DNA of 64,000 nt from Tenrec ecaudatus. Taxonomy: Eukaryota; Chordata; Mammalia; Afrosoricida; Tenrecidae. The stretch is from the NCBI RefSeq assembly GCF_050624435.1, contig NC_134537.1, positions 10,040,584 through 10,104,583 of the forward strand. The letters run 5' to 3'. Position 1 is the stretch's first letter. Every line of letters starts with the position of its first letter. The notes under the pieces are model-generated. The model was not told the origin of the DNA, did no database searches, and saw nothing but the letters and a program-made list of their open reading frames with translations. The position numbers and the translations under genes are program-made. Shown piece by piece: positions 1 to 12,204 of the stretch.

Positions 1-263
1 TTGCTAAGGATACCGGATTATGGGTTAGGCCTTGAAGGATGGGTAGGCTTAAAACGGGGAGGATGGGATGAGGGGGTGGAAAAGCTCAGGAAACAGAATT
101 GTTAAATGCACAAAGGCATACAGCATGCATTGGAGGAAGGGTAGCTTGTTCAGTGTGACTGAGCAGTTGAATTTAGGAGGTAAGACCTGAAATTAAACGA
201 GGATTTAATGGCCTTTATTTTCTGGACTCTGCAGTCATCTTCAAAATATCTTCGTGGATGGAT

Positions 264-311
264 GGAGAGAGTGAGAGCGAGAGCGAGAGAGAGAGAGAGA
301 GCGAGAGAGAG

Positions 312-346
<35 letters not shown>
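264..346. repeat. (GA)n microsatellite
   Basis: About 80 bases of nearly pure GA dinucleotide with a few GC interruptions. The open frames across it (Ser/Leu- or Arg/Glu-rich) come from the repeat and are not genes. The flanks (1-263 and 347-1048) show no recognisable feature apart from degenerate GATA-type low-complexity sequence around 725-790. Confidence 0.97.
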
Positions 347-348
<2 letters not shown>

Positions 349-1048
349 AGCACTTGTTGGATGTTCTTTTGGTTATCAAGGTAACATTGTTGACAAGATT
401 CGTATTGGGCCTCTTTCCTTGTATTTGCTTTGTGACATGGTGAGCAATTTCAGGCTTCCTCCCTGCTTCATGAAAGATCAAGAGAGTTGTCTTTGACTCT
501 GAGTTTGATTTGGGCCTCTGTTTTCTGCCCCGGGGAAGTGATATTTCTGCTGTCGGGTTTCCGTTTTTTCTCTCTTATATATCTCTTATCTGTCTTACCA
601 TTTTCATCTACTTTTTAAGCTCTGAAACTACGTCACAATATTGTCTACTCTACCACTGCGATGACTTCCATAGCACGGCACCTTGTGTGAGGAGGACATG
701 GCAGGGACATCTGGGGCACATGAAAACAGAGATAGAGATTGATAGAGATCAATTAGAGATAGAGATTAGTTAAACAGAGATAGGAACAGAGACATATGGA
801 AGGATTGGTAAAGATACACACACACAGCTATAGATATATATTGATGCTTGGATTTTCACAGACTTTAGCCTTGGAGGGCATTTCTTGGCTTCACAACACC
901 ATTTCTCAAGTTTGCCCTCTGTGTTATTGACCTGCTCTTCCATACATTTGATTTTGCTCTACTGTCTGGTCTGCTGTCCCCTCGGGACTAACTCAAGGCT
1001 CCTCCTCAGTGCTATATGCTGGCAGTTTATAATGACAACTCGTAAACT

Positions 1049-1180
1049 AGCGGTTCTCAACCCTGATTGCATTTACCCAGGGAAATGAAAATATATGGAT
1101 ACTGCAGATTTTCTAGCTGTGGGACCTGAGCATGGAAACATTTTCAAAGCTCCCCAGGTGATTCTAACGCATTGCCATGA
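1049..1180 (+). mobile_element. MER5-like hAT fossil fragment
   Basis: Starts with GCGGTTCTCAACCCTGATTG and ends with AGCTCCCCAGGTGATTCTAA. These two blocks are typical of the ends of MER5-type nonautonomous hAT-Charlie elements of placental mammals. The middle is diverged. Non-coding. Confidence 0.6.
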
Positions 1181-1950
1181 CTGAGAGGAGATTGCGCACG
1201 TAAAACAGCACTCTGCTGCTTGTCAAAGCTCTCCCTCCGGCCTGGAGTGTTTACTCTGGGACCATACCTCTCAGGGCCACTCTCAGGGTGTCAGATGTTT
1301 TCCTGTGTCCTACTCAGCTGCTTTTGAGGTGTCCCCATCTGTCCAAGCAGAATGTAGAGAGGGAGGAGCAACGTGCCTTGGCAGCTGTGTAGTTGGGCCA
1401 GCATCCTACTTTCCGGAGCATGCATCTTTTCGGCGCAGGATGGCAAAGTCCGATAAACACACATGCTTTTGTTGATGGTGTTTATCAGTGCCTCTTATAC
1501 AGCTGCCTGCAGATTCAAGTGCTTTCCTTTTCTTGCTGATTTACTCGAACGCACTTGAACAAGCTCACTGGTCCAGGATTTTCAATCTAGGCCACTGTTG
1601 AGTGAGGGGCAGGTTGGTATTTCAATGTTCCCCTTTGACCATTATTTTTCATGGAGTAGAAAATCTGCGTTAGAAAGCTGACGACCCACGGGTAATTGCA
1701 TGTAATGTCCAAATATCATCAGACCTACAAAAATTGGGGTCCAGCACCTATCTATCTCTTTTCTGTTCACCTGTACCACAAACATCATGGTCATTTATTT
1801 ATTTGTTTCAGAGAATATTTCCTGGGCCCTGAACTGTGAGTAAGGCATGGGTGGTTCAGGGGTCGAATTCTCTTCATCCAGGCTGGATGACCAGCCAACG
1901 TGTGTCACATGCAGCCACTGCCCAACTGTCAGGGGTGGGTAGTGAACTAG
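1181..1950. other. No recognisable feature
   Basis: Unique-looking sequence. No convincing open frame, RNA gene or repeat was recognised on either strand. Confidence 0.5.
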
Positions 1951-1954
1951 GATG

Positions 1955-2225
1955 ATGCTCACCAGGGTGTCAGCGGCCGCCCAGTCAGCCTCAGTCACAG
2001 CGACCCCATGCACGGCAGAACGAAGAGCTGCTGGGTCCCATCATGGTTGTGGACCAAATCATTTTGATCCAGAGTGTTTTCACTGACTGATTTTTTAGAA
2101 GTAGGTTACCAGGCCTTTCTTCGTAGTCTAGACCCCTTGCTGAAACCTGCGTCGTGTCATAGCAACATGCCAGCCTCCACTCAAAGAGGGGTGGTGAGTG
2201 TGCATGAGGTGCACTGGAAGGAAGT
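1955..2225 (-). mobile_element. Second afrotherian SINE family, minus strand
   Basis: Contains the tail block CACAGCGACCCCATGCACGG, then CAGGCCTTTCTTCGTAGTCT, GCTGAAACCTG and GCATGAGGTGCACTGG. The middle module reappears at 9118-9230, 24780-24990 and 61263-61500, so it is a repeat family distinct from the short AfroSINE. Classification as tRNA/RTE-tail derived is by resemblance only. Confidence 0.6.
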
Positions 2226-3760
2226 CAATCTGGATCTCTCTCCTGGAAGTTGGGGTTCTATCGTGAAACCACCATTGCTCATATGATACATAGTGTCAAA
2301 TCTAAACGGATCAACTTCCCGTTAAAATGGACTCAAACAAGCACAAACTCATTGCAAGTTGTACAGCCAGTTCCTCCTGGGAAACCTCATAGGGCCCACG
2401 TTTCAAAAGTTCCAGGGACAGCAAAAGCCAGGACTGTATTGGGAACTGGAACTAGAGGGATCTGTTAACGATGTCTGCTTCTATCACGGACATGGAAACA
2501 ACATGTATCTGAAGGGTTGAATAGAAAACCAATGGACTCTGGATTCCTTAATCCAATTCGTAACAAAAAATCTAAAAAAAAAAGATGAGAAAAATAAAGG
2601 ACAAATAAGAGTTGTCTGTAAATTGAATGTCTGTAATCCAGGGATTCGATGAAAAGAAAAGTAAGTCTCAGAAAGATGATGCCATTCCAATGTTACCTTG
2701 GCCATAACTCTTAGTCCCATCACAAGCTTACTAATAAACCTGGGTCCTTTCAATAGGATAATATGTGTCAGATATTAGGCTAAGTGTTATATAGTCATAT
2801 TTATAGCAGGTGTTCAAGAATAAAGATGGCCACCAATGGTTAATAAATAGATACATTAAAAATTTTTAAACCTGCACTTCATGTGTATTCTTCTGCAGCA
2901 CGCTCACTGTCAGGCAGCTGCCCCCTCCCAGGAAGACACTTGGTAGATTGGGGTGGAAAGACTTTGAATGAGAAGTCCACCAGTCTGGAGTGCAAGCCAA
3001 TGGCTGCAGCTTAAACCGAGGGAGTTAAGTGATAGATTGCATCCTAAGCAGAGAGGCCTCCCCGCAGCCCTCCCCAGATGAGTGGTGGTCAGGCATGGAC
3101 TCCCCAGGCAAGAAACCAACACAATAGTGTAAGGCAGAATAAACACTTCCAAACTGCAAACTTAATGTGAAGGTCAGTAGGGTAGAGTGTGTTGCTCGCC
3201 TGCTATCATTTGGAGAGTGCTGGCTCAGGGCTGCCAAATACAGAAAGGAGTCCATGCTCACGTACTGGCTGACCCTTGGTCAAGGGAAAATGTAAGTTGA
3301 GTGACACCATGAGAAGGGCTCAAGTTCAATCAAGTGTTGCTTTAGATATCCTCTGTCGGAGCTGGGTTGCCTAGATAACCAGGTACTAAGGTCTGGGAGA
3401 GTTCTGCCTCTTGGCGTTTTGTAGCCCATGACATCATTGTCTTCATTGGGCAGAACTGATATTTGAACGTCCTTGACACTGTCAGAATGCCTGTCTGCAT
3501 GTCTCAGCCTCATGAGGGATTCCGTTTCACGGTACAGATGGGAGGAAACACTGTTGTGGCTTCCTGGGGACTCGGGTCCTGGACAAATATCTAATAGGAA
3601 GAAATCTTGGTTACCCAGCAGATTTTGACTTTCTCAGGGATGTGAGAGTTATACTTTAGAGAATAAAATCGTCTTGGTACTTTTCTTAGTCCAGAGGGAA
3701 TTGTTTGTATGCAGTATTTTTAGGTGTGTTTAAGGCTAGACTTGGGCTTATTCTTACTAC
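2226..3760. other. Unannotated intergenic stretch
   Basis: About 1.5 kb with a short A-run near 2573-2584 and scattered short frames. None of the frames has recognisable domains. Nothing here supports a gene. Confidence 0.5.
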
Positions 3761-3762
3761 GG

Positions 3763-3873
3763 TGTATCTTCTGGTTGATCCCAACTCTGAGTGACCCTGA
3801 AGGGCAGAGAAGAACTACTCCATAAGATTTCCTGGCAGATTATCAGATCTTTCCTCCTGTGGAGCCTCTAGGG
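3763..3873 (-). mobile_element. AfroSINE fragment, minus strand
   Basis: Reverse-oriented AfroSINE 3' part (GAGTGACCCTGAAGGGCAGA) continuing into the middle module (GGCAGATTATCAGATCTTTC). It is cut off by the SPIN element that follows directly. Confidence 0.6.
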
Positions 3874-4067
3874 AAGTGGTCCTCAACCTTCCTCATGCCG
3901 CAACCCTTTAATCCAGTTCCTCACGTGGTGGTGACCACCAAAGCCATAACATTATTTTCGTTGCTACTTCATCACTGTCATTTTGCTACTGTGATGAATC
4001 GGGCGACCCCTGTGAAAGGGTCATTCGACCCCCAAAGGGGTTGTGACCCACAGGTTGAGAACCACTG
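3874..4067 (-). mobile_element. SPIN-like hAT MITE, copy 1
   Basis: A 194-bp nonautonomous hAT element. The ends are near-palindromic, reading AGTGGTCCTCAACC at the left and GGTTGAGAACCACTG at the right. The core holds TGCTACTTCATCACTGTCAT and GGGCGACCCCTGTGAAAGGG. It is flanked by 8-bp duplications CTCTAGGG (3866-3873) and CTCTGGGG (4068-4075), 7 of 8 identical, as expected for hAT transposase. It has no coding capacity. The family match to SPIN is by recognised sequence; the related rodent family URR1 is the main alternative name. Confidence 0.87.
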
Positions 4068-4084
4068 CTCTGGGGGGTCATAGT

Positions 4085-4255
4085 CCTAACCTTAGCGGGT
4101 TACACATTGGGCTGCTAACTGTGAGGGGGAAAGATGAGGTTTTTCTCCTCCCCAAAAGATTCACCACCTCAGAAACCCACAAAGGCCATTCTATCCTGTC
4201 TTGGAGGGCAGCTGAGAGTCAGAATCGACTTCACGCCAGCGAATTAGTTTTTTAA
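4085..4255 (+). mobile_element. AfroSINE, plus strand
   Basis: Carries the head block GGGCTGCTAACTG, the middle GAAACCCAC and the tail GAGAGTCAGAATCGACTT. A short reversed head, GCCACCAGGGCTC, follows at about 4285-4297 and may be part of another copy. Confidence 0.8.
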
Positions 4256-4579
4256 GGGTAGCAGGTGAATGCTTAACTATTATGCCACCAGGGCTCATTA
4301 GAATTTGGCTGATAGGCAGTGAAAGCCATAGACTCAGTTGTAAAGCTCACCTGGAATCATCATTTTAGATTTATGACGTTAGGCTGATCGAGCATTCAGA
4401 AATTCAATGTGTTCACCTAGGTGGGACCCAAGAGCCCTTCAAGATGATCGCTCATATCTACAAGACTTATCAACAGAACGCTATGCTCTGGAAGTGCATT
4501 CGGAAAGTTGAAGAGTCGGGTTTTAACAACTGTACTTTTAAAAAGCTAAACAAAGCCATTATCGTCATGTCCATTCTAA

Positions 4580-4757
4580 TGCGTGACGACCCTGGAAGCC
4601 CGAGCAGAACTGCCTCCCGGAATCCCCAAGGTGATAAATCCATAGGGAAGCAGACTGCCTCTACTTCTCCAGTGGGGCTCCCGGTGAGATCAAACCACAA
4701 ACCTCTCAGTTGCGAGTCAAGCACTTGTCCATGGCACTGCCAGGACTCACTACGCCA
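4580..4757 (-). mobile_element. AfroSINE, minus strand
   Basis: Reverse-oriented tRNA-derived SINE with GAAGCAGACTGCCTCTACTT and GTGAGATCAAACCACAAACC. The short frames across it on both strands are SINE sequence. Confidence 0.75.
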
Positions 4758-5032
4758 TTGAGTCATCGTTCTGAAAAGATAAAGAAACCTCTAAATGACA
4801 TTTTCTATAAATAAAACACATCCTTCGGAATGCCCCAAACTAACAGCGATGGCTGACGTTTTCAGTCTGCCAAACAGTCAGATCGCCCAGCGAGCATCCC
4901 ACGGGGAAACCCCTCCAGCTCGCAATCTTATCCCCTGAACTACCGGCTTTTAGTTTCTCGTTTTTAAACAGAGACGGGCCGTGAAGGATCCTTCTGGTTG
5001 TTAACTTCCATTTTCACCTCCCTTCATCCTTG

Positions 5033-5205
5033 GAGAGCCCTGGTTCTTGTCTGGTGCAAATGGTTCACGTGCTCAGCTGCGAATGAAGAGGTTGCAACTT
5101 CGAGTCCACCCAGAGTTATCTGAGAACAAATGCTTGATCTCCTTCAGCAATATCAGCCATTGATAACCCCACGGGCGCAGTTCTCCTCTGGCACGCACAG
5201 GTCGG
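5033..5205 (+). mobile_element. AfroSINE variant, plus strand
   Basis: Head GAGCCCTGGTTCTTGTCTGG, then GCTCAGCTGCGAATGA and AACTTCGAGTCCACCCAGAG. This is the variant whose middle normally reads AAGAAAGGCCTGGTGATCTA. The 3' part is diverged. Confidence 0.75.
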
Positions 5206-7020
5206 AAAGGACTTCACAAAACTGTGTTTTTCGTTTCATTCTAGTTTTCTTTGAGTAGCAATGTCTGTGAATGTCTGTTGTGACGTGCTCCCAGTGAAAG
5301 AGATAGAAGCATATCCCCCTGCGTGGGCTTTCAGGAAAGTTCTTTGAGAAAAGTCTGATTAAACGGACACCATCACATTTTGTTTTCAATGTGCTCTCTT
5401 TGCTACCACTTTCTATTTGGAAGGCAGGTGTGCTGCCGGGAAAGGGATGCAGTCATCTTGCAGCTCCAGGACAGACACCGAGGACGGTGGAGCAGGGAGC
5501 CTGGGGGAGCTGAAATGCTTCCTGACTTTCTTGGGAAGGTGCAAGACCTTAGGTTTTCTGAGAGCAATAGTCCTATTTGATTGAACCACTGCAGGTAGCC
5601 AAACTCACTTCTAACGGTCTCAACTTCATACAGAGAAAAAAATATATATATATATACTCAGCAAACCCCCCAAATGAAAGGGAATCTGGAGATCAAAGGT
5701 AATAGCAGGCCAGAAGAAAACCACAAGATAATTACATTACCCTCTGAGAGCTTCATTAATTCAACCAATATTTATTTATAGAGTGTCTTTTAAGTGCCTG
5801 TTTTAAAAGCTGGGTAAGAGAAGAGATCAACTAAAAGGATTGCGGCAAAAGAAGAAGAGGACATTATGGAAAGAGATGAGGGGGGGCGGGGAAAGATGAG
5901 ATCTAAAGGAAACATTCAAGATATTCAACATCAAAAATGATGTGATTTCCAGAAAGAGAGCAGATTGCCAACGGAATATTTCAAAGGCACCCCCAGAAGT
6001 CAAACCACGTATTACGATGAGAAGGATCCAATTCCGGTTCAGTGAAACCAAACAAGTGGCTATCAAGCCGTTTCTGACTCAGGATGCCCCACGGATATCA
6101 GGAGTGCTGGGTATGCTCCCGAGGTTTCCAATGGCCAATTGTTCAGAAGTGCAGGTAGCCAGGTCTTTCTTCCAAGCTGCCGCTGGAAACTCAACCTCTA
6201 AACTTTAGGTGAGCAGCTAAGGTCGTCAACCATCTGCACTGCCCAGTGTCTCAGCACAGCGAACGAAAGACCGCCATCCAGAAACAAAACCGTGAACTTT
6301 CAGAATATCGCAGCTCAACCAGAGCTCAGAGCTCCCAAGCCACTGTGGGAAGCTGTCCATTTCACACCTATGTGTCACCTGGAAATGCAAAGGCGATAAC
6401 ACCCCAATCTGAGGAGTCCTAAACTGGTGGAGGACTCATCCATTTCTTCCCCAGAACAGATAGTTCTGAGACCTGGCTTATGCCCCAGGAGGGAGTGCTC
6501 AGTCACCTGCAACCACAGCAAAGGTACCATGCACCTCCATGCTTGCTCTCCCCCTCCTTTGTCATTCACCCTGTCCCCTTCACATCCCAATCCGCCTTGG
6601 TCTCCGGCTCTGCTTTCTCGCAGCAGACCCAGATAAATACTAAAGTGCTTAACATTTATTTTGTTGTTTTTTTTAAGAGTCCAATAGCATATTTTTCAAA
6701 GATGTGAATAAAAGATGATGCTATAACACTAAATGTAAAAAGTAAGTGTAAACGCAGAATTGGGGAGACAGAAGATAAATACTTTAAGTCTGAGAGAGCT
6801 GATGGCATAACGTTTATCGTTATAGGCAGTCTCAGCAAAACTGGGAGCTAACGGGGAGAGGAAATAGCAAGTGGGGGATGCTGAAAAGTTTGCTTCACAA
6901 CGAGAGCTGGTCGACTTGCTCTGGGGGGGGCACAGTGCTCATTGTTTATTTTCATAGGCAACGTTTTGACCTAAAGATGATAATAGCGAGGGGGGCTATC
7001 CAGGCAGAAAAGGGAAACAT
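5206..7020. other. Unannotated stretch with a short (TA)n tract
   Basis: Contains (TA)n at 5636-5657 and an A/G-rich stretch near 5840-5900. No gene or confident repeat was recognised in the remaining 1.8 kb. Confidence 0.5.
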
Positions 7021-7021
7021 G

Positions 7022-7213
7022 ACGTTGCTGCATGCCCCTGGGTCTGTGCTGACCCGCAGCGACCCTCTCGGGCAGAGTGGAACTGCCCCACGGCTGTAAT
7101 CTTCACAGAGGCCGCGTGCCAGTGCTTCTGCCTGTGGAGCAGCTGGTGGGTTTGAACTGAGGCCCTTTCAGTCAGCAGCTGGGTACTGAACTCTCATGCA
7201 CCCAGGCCTCCCT
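7022..7213 (-). mobile_element. AfroSINE, minus strand
   Basis: Reverse copy: GACCCGCAGCGACCCTCTCG, GTGGAACTGCCCCA, then GGTGGGTTTGAACTGAGG and TCAGCAGCTGGGTA, ending in the reversed head. Confidence 0.8.
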
Positions 7214-7279
7214 GAGAAGTGGAGGAATTGATGCAAACATAATTGTGGGGCCATATAAGGGAAGACATAGCTAAGGCAC

Positions 7280-7803
7280 GGTGTTAGTCTGGGTAAACTG
7301 GAGCAACAATCCACAGAAACTCATCTGTGTAGAAGAGAGTTTTATGTATAGGGTAAGTGTACATTCAGAAAGCATCCCAACCCAGTTCAGCCTAAGCCCA
7401 GAAGTCTGACTTAGCCCATATGTCCGGCACCGATCTACAAAGCCCTCCTCAAACTCACAAAACACACACAATGACGCCAAATGCAGGAGGGTCACAGGCT
7501 AGTGGGGAAAAAGTCTTTGAATCCAGTGGCGGTGTAAACATCTCAGCGCTGGCAGGGTCTCCACGTGGCTTCTCCAGCACCCAGGGCTGCATCAGGGTAG
7601 GTCCATGTGGCTTCTTCTCAGGGATGTCTCGCAGGAAGTGAGCCTTGCCAGCTAAGGCGGCCGCATACTGGTCCAACCATCAGAGAACAAGAGACCAGAG
7701 AACTAGAAAGGCGAGGCTCACTGAACCATTTATCTCTCTGCCCTTCAATTATTCCCACATGTGTTTATTGACCAGGTTGGCACAATAAACCTTAACTATC
7801 ACA
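7280..7803 (-). mobile_element. ERVL-type solo LTR, copy 1
   Basis: A 524-bp LTR-like element in reverse orientation. It shares ordered blocks with copies at 12904, 21716, 23402, 31893, 33739, 41463, 51594 and 55928: the end TTAGTCTGGG, AGAGTTTTAT, CAGAAGTCTGA, GACGCCAAATGCAGG, GGTCACAGGC and CTCAGCGCTGGCAG. Exact 5-bp duplications GGCAC flank it at 7275-7279 and 7804-7808. Family consensus ends are TG...CA. It has no internal retroviral sequence, so it is a solo LTR. The 5-bp duplication and the general resemblance to MLT2/ERVL LTRs suggest class III; this naming is inference. Confidence 0.85.
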
Positions 7804-7808
7804 GGCAC

Positions 7809-8755
7809 ATACCGGGGTGGGTTTGGGAGTACATCGGGGGGAGTACATCGGTACCAACAAGTATAATATATAGAAAACTTGAGTAAAAGGGGGAAAAATG
7901 AAAGAAAAGAACTAAAAATAAATTTATAACTCCAAACAATAATTATAACTGGGCTGAACTCTCCTTTAGAATCAAACAGAGACAGGCTGTCAGGCTAAAA
8001 TTCAAACCACACAAAGTTTTCATCAAGACCTGCCTAAAAGCAAACCATGGAGAAATGTTGATTTTAATCTAGATTACAGGGATCAAGGAGATGCTTGGAA
8101 AATGAAAACCCAAACCAAGAGAGGTGCTATTTCAATATAAAAAGCTCAAAAAGGCCTGAACCATTCCACGAAGCCAAACAACTGATAGTTTATGATAAGG
8201 GACCCCGTTGTTTAGTAGGATGTACGGATATAAATCTTAGGGCCTTGGGAAATAAGCAGCAAATTACACAAAGCAAAACCTGGACAGCTAAGGAGGGCCC
8301 AAGAAAATCCCAAGGTGAGTAGCCAAGGTGAGTAGGCATTGTTAACGCGCCTCCTTCCTGCAGTGGCTGGATTGAGGAGTCAAAAGCAACGTCAGAAAGG
8401 ATCGCACCCCTCGAGCGAATAACTCTTTGTGAACTCCTTTGACCCCAAGACACACGGCTAAAAATATTGAAAGAGATTTAACCACACCGAACGCTTGAGC
8501 ACATTCCCTGCCATCAGAGCTACGACAGGCCATGGTCCCCCATCACACTTGATGACGGTGGCTGCTCTCTTTGTTCCTCCCCTGTCTGTCTGTGTCTGCG
8601 GGAGGATAACTCAAGACGGAGCTAATAGCTAACGTGACGAGGTGAAGCTGGGGAGGGAGGGGGAGGCGTGGGACCGAGGCACCCGGCGTTATTCATGAGT
8701 GCTTACTCTGTGCACACGGCTGAGTGCTCGACTGCTGAGGATAAGTGGGACGGCT
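7809..8755. other. Unannotated stretch
   Basis: A-rich sequence around 7860-8100 and otherwise unique-looking DNA. The short frames show no recognisable motif. Confidence 0.45.
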
Positions 8756-8759
8756 CAAG

Positions 8760-8905
8760 CCAACCTAGAGGTGGTGTGGAAGAAAGGCCTGACATTGTGC
8801 CTCAGGAGAGTCACAGCCTTGAGAGAGGTCCAGAGCTGCTGGTTTTTACCTTGCAAACCACAGGGTCTTTATGAGTCTAGAATCAACTTGACAGCAGCCA
8901 TTTGG
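8760..8905 (+). mobile_element. AfroSINE variant fragment, plus strand
   Basis: AGAAAGGCCTGACATTG, then CACAGCCTTGAGAGAGG and the tail ATGAGTCTAGAATCAACTTG, matching the AfroSINE variant middle and tail. A CT-rich tract follows at 8942-8979. Confidence 0.65.
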
Positions 8906-9117
8906 CCTCGTGTACTCAGTGCTTGTAAGCCTCTGTGTGCTTCTCTCTTTCTCTCTCTCCCTCTCTCTCTTCTCCTCCAATTGCCATCACAGTCCTGCAC
9001 AGCGGAATTACCACTCCATTTTGTAGGGGAGCTACCACCTAGAGGTAACTCCAAGGGTGGCTTGTGTGTCGCTGTGACATCGGAAGCTGTGTCAACCGTC
9101 AACCATACTTTAAATCC

Positions 9118-9230
9118 CAGCAGGGCCACCCATCGTGGGTAGGTTTCAGCGGAGCTTTCAGACGAAGACAGGCTAGAAAGAAAGGCCTGGTGATCTATTT
9201 CCGAAAGGCAAGCAGTGAACACCTACCGGT
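9118..9230 (+). mobile_element. Second afrotherian SINE family, fragment
   Basis: Contains GGTTTCAGCGGAGCTTTCAG and AGAAAGGCCTGGTGATCTAT, the reverse complement of the module seen at 24780-24990 and 61400-61470. Confidence 0.6.
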
Positions 9231-9240
9231 CACTTCAGAA

Positions 9241-10350
9241 TTATATCAGTGACAGTGTTGAGAGAGAGGTAAAAGCACCCCAAAACACACTGGCCGTGAG
9301 CTGACCCCAAACCACGAAGAGGCTGTGGGATTGAGTAGCTTCCTCTTCTATGAAATAGGGGCTGGCTCGAAGTCAGGGCCGACCCAATGATAGCCGACCA
9401 CCATCACCACCACCACTGTTTGTAGGTGATGGACAGTACATCCGCGTGGTTCCCTACGTGGAGCATAATCACCCTGTGAATTCCAGCGGGTAAGCTCTCT
9501 GTGGGCATCTTGGCCAGAGCCCACATCCCAGCCGGGCAGAGCTAGGCAGCCTTTCCTTGAAAGAGGTGTATCTTCTCCTTCGTTTGTTTGTTTGTTTTTA
9601 TTTTCCTATACACAGCATTTACATCATGACTCGGACTCTACCAGGAAGAAGGAATTGCAACCTATGGAATGGTCTGTGGGGTTTGTATTTCCTTCGCAGG
9701 AAAGTGACCCCCACCCCCCACCCCCAGCAGAGCCAGGAGAACAAGGCATCTCCCCTTAGGGCCGGACCTTCTGACTTCAAACTTCTTTCCCTTCTTTGGG
9801 TGGTGTTCTGCCACCACTGGGGGCAAGGTTGGGGATTGTCACGCTGACCCGCTTCCCAGCAGGGTTGGGCGAGGCAATGACTAATTAATTATACAGACTA
9901 ATAAAATATTTACAAAGCCCACACAGCACCCTTTGGAAGCGCAAGGGCCTATTTAATGAAAACCGTGGCCGTGCTAGATAAACACCACCCAGAGCCTTGC
10001 ACGACTCCCGAGAAGAGTAAACAACTTGCCAGGGTAATTTCAAGCTCTATTAGGCGCTCCCGGCAAATATCACTGTTCTCCAAGAGGAGAGAGACGCTGC
10101 CCTGCGAGGCATCTTCGCTGAAGGCTACAGCCCGACTGGGCAGAGCTTGATTAAAAGGAGTGGTGACCTTTTTTATAAGCCCCCGAATCTCTGGACTCTT
10201 TCACAAGTCAGGAAGGGAGACGCGAGTTGGCCTTAGGCATCCTTGGGCACAGGCTGGAGAGCTCACCTTGCTTGCTTTGAAAAGAGACCCCTCTCTAGGA
10301 ATCAGGACTCCAGATGGATGTGGTTGGTTAGCCCCTCAAAAACAGATACC
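9241..10350. other. Unannotated stretch
   Basis: Includes a short (GTTT)n tract near 9582-9600 and a C-rich run near 9708-9726. No gene was recognised. Confidence 0.45.
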
Positions 10351-10354
10351 AAAT

Positions 10355-10535
10355 CAAGTGCCCATGAGTTCACTACAACCCATGGGCGCCCCCTGTGCTG
10401 CACAGCAGAACTGCACCCCATAGGGTAGTTGTGACATTTCCGAAGCAGATCATTAGGCCTGCCCTTCTAGGTGGGTTCGAACCACCCATCTGCTGGTCAA
10501 TCGTCAACCACTTAATTCTCTGTATCACCCAGGGA
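10355..10535 (-). mobile_element. AfroSINE, minus strand
   Basis: GTTCACTACAACCCATGGGC, AGCAGAACTGCACCCCATAG, GGTGGGTTCGAACCACCCAT and CACCCAGGGA in the order of a reversed AfroSINE. Confidence 0.8.
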
Positions 10536-11815
10536 CAGACTCCTCAGTGAGAAGATCTTTACAGCGAGCCAAGAAAGAGCAAGCAATAGGAGCCCTTTGA
10601 GTAACGAAAAGAAGGCCAGTCCATCAGAAGGGCCCAGACAGGAAAGCAGAACCAGTACCAGGAAGTTGGTGCAGGGGACAGCGAATGCCTCCTTGTTGAT
10701 ATCAGAGCAGGACTAGCGGTGGGAGAGAGGCTCGCAGTGCATGGAGATCAGATCAGCACAGTGGAGGTGGCTACCTACCACGCCTAGGGCTGGAGAACCC
10801 AGGCGGAGGTGGTATCATCAGAGTCCAGGAGATGTGAGCGGGGGGCCCTGGGAGAAGATGCAGCCAGAGATGCGACCCCGCGCTGAGAGAGGAGACAACA
10901 AGTCAGGAGCAGAGCGCAGGCTGCCTAACTCACAGTCTTGTTCGTGTCTCTCCACAGGTGAGGCTTAGGCTATGTCTTCCCCCCAGAAGAACAAGCCCAG
11001 GGAATATGGCTATGGTGTGACAGTCCTAATGCCAGAGTTCCTCCTGCCCTGAGTTTAAGTTACAGCCTCGCACTGCCCCAAAGGCCCCGAGCCAGGGCCA
11101 ACCTGATTCTAACCAAATTCTAAAATGTCACCTTTGTGTTCACCACAAGTCGCTAACCCGGACAATAGGCTCAACAACCGGACCGATGTGTTAAAAACAG
11201 CACCGGACGGTGTGAACCTGTCAAGTGGCCTGAGATGACAATTTAGAAAGTTCCAGACGAGCCTTCCTCTGTGTTCCTCTTTATGGAAGGTGATTAAAAT
11301 CGTAAAGTGTCTTATGAGTCAGGTTAGGAGAGCCAAGTTCATAGAGTGCAAATGTGATGGCCCACCCTGAGTGTTGACTGAGACGTGATCATTTTAGACT
11401 CTTCAACCTGGGAAGGGAAAAGCAATTCATTTCCACTCACTCGGTGTCAACAGAATGGAACAATTGGGAGCTGGACTGAGTGGTCCTTTAGGTAGGCAGG
11501 GGGATGGGTTTCATCCGCTTGCAGAATCTCAGGGGAACAACACCCCTCAGGTTGTATAATTTGTTAGTGTTGGAACAGGACTCCAGAGTCCAGGGCTCTA
11601 GCCCAGAAGCTATGCCAGTGACATGCTACTGGGCGACTAGTCTCCTCTATCCCAATATTCTGTCTGGAGAGTCCCTTCGCTGGACCAGGACCATTCATCC
11701 CGACCTTGCATGGAGGCATGCGACTCTCCGAGGGTTTCAAGTATTGATGCTTGTACACAGGCATTTCTATGGCTCCAGCATTGTGTCTGAGGGTACCACG
11801 AGGGCGTGACTTTCC
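10536..11815. other. Unannotated stretch
   Basis: About 1.3 kb of unique-looking DNA. The frames at 10741-10968 and 11504-11809 have no recognisable domain, no repeat homology and no other support. Confidence 0.45.
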
Positions 11816-11819
11816 TGGC

Positions 11820-12052
11820 GTCTGGCTCCCTGGGTGGTGTGAATGCTTAGTGAACTTGCTGTTGCACAGAATGCTGGTGGTCTGTGTCCACTTGGAGGCT
11901 CCTCAGGAGAAAGTCCTGGTGATCCACTTCTGAAAGGTCATAGCCGTTGAAGACCCCACGCACCACAGTCGTCCTCGGGCACACATGAGGTCTCCATGAG
12001 TGAGGGTCCACTTGACGGCATCTGGTGCGGGTTCTTGGGTGCCCAGCACAGG
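11820..12052 (+). mobile_element. AfroSINE variant, plus strand
   Basis: CTCCCTGGGTGGTGTGAATG head, GGTCTGTGTCCACTTGGAGG, AAAGTCCTGGTGATCCACTT and the tail GGGCACACATGAGGTCTCCA, in the order expected for the longer AfroSINE variant. Confidence 0.7.
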
Positions 12053-12204
12053 CCAAGAGCTCAGGCGATACCCACTGTATACCATTGTTGCTTTATGAGT
12101 GGTTGTGGTGTGTGGTCTACATCCGGCCAACTTTTATAGGCTCCAGTAAAGCTCTCCTGACCCTTCCCTCTCTCCATGTTCTGTGTGGACAGGCTGTGGC
12201 CAGC

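Noticed and set aside
150-443. Ser/Leu and Arg/Glu repeat proteins
   Set aside because: They are translations of the (GA)n microsatellite.
8699-9222. Overlapping 147-codon and 117-codon frames as genes
   Set aside because: They cross AfroSINE-variant sequence and a CT-rich tract and are antisense to each other.
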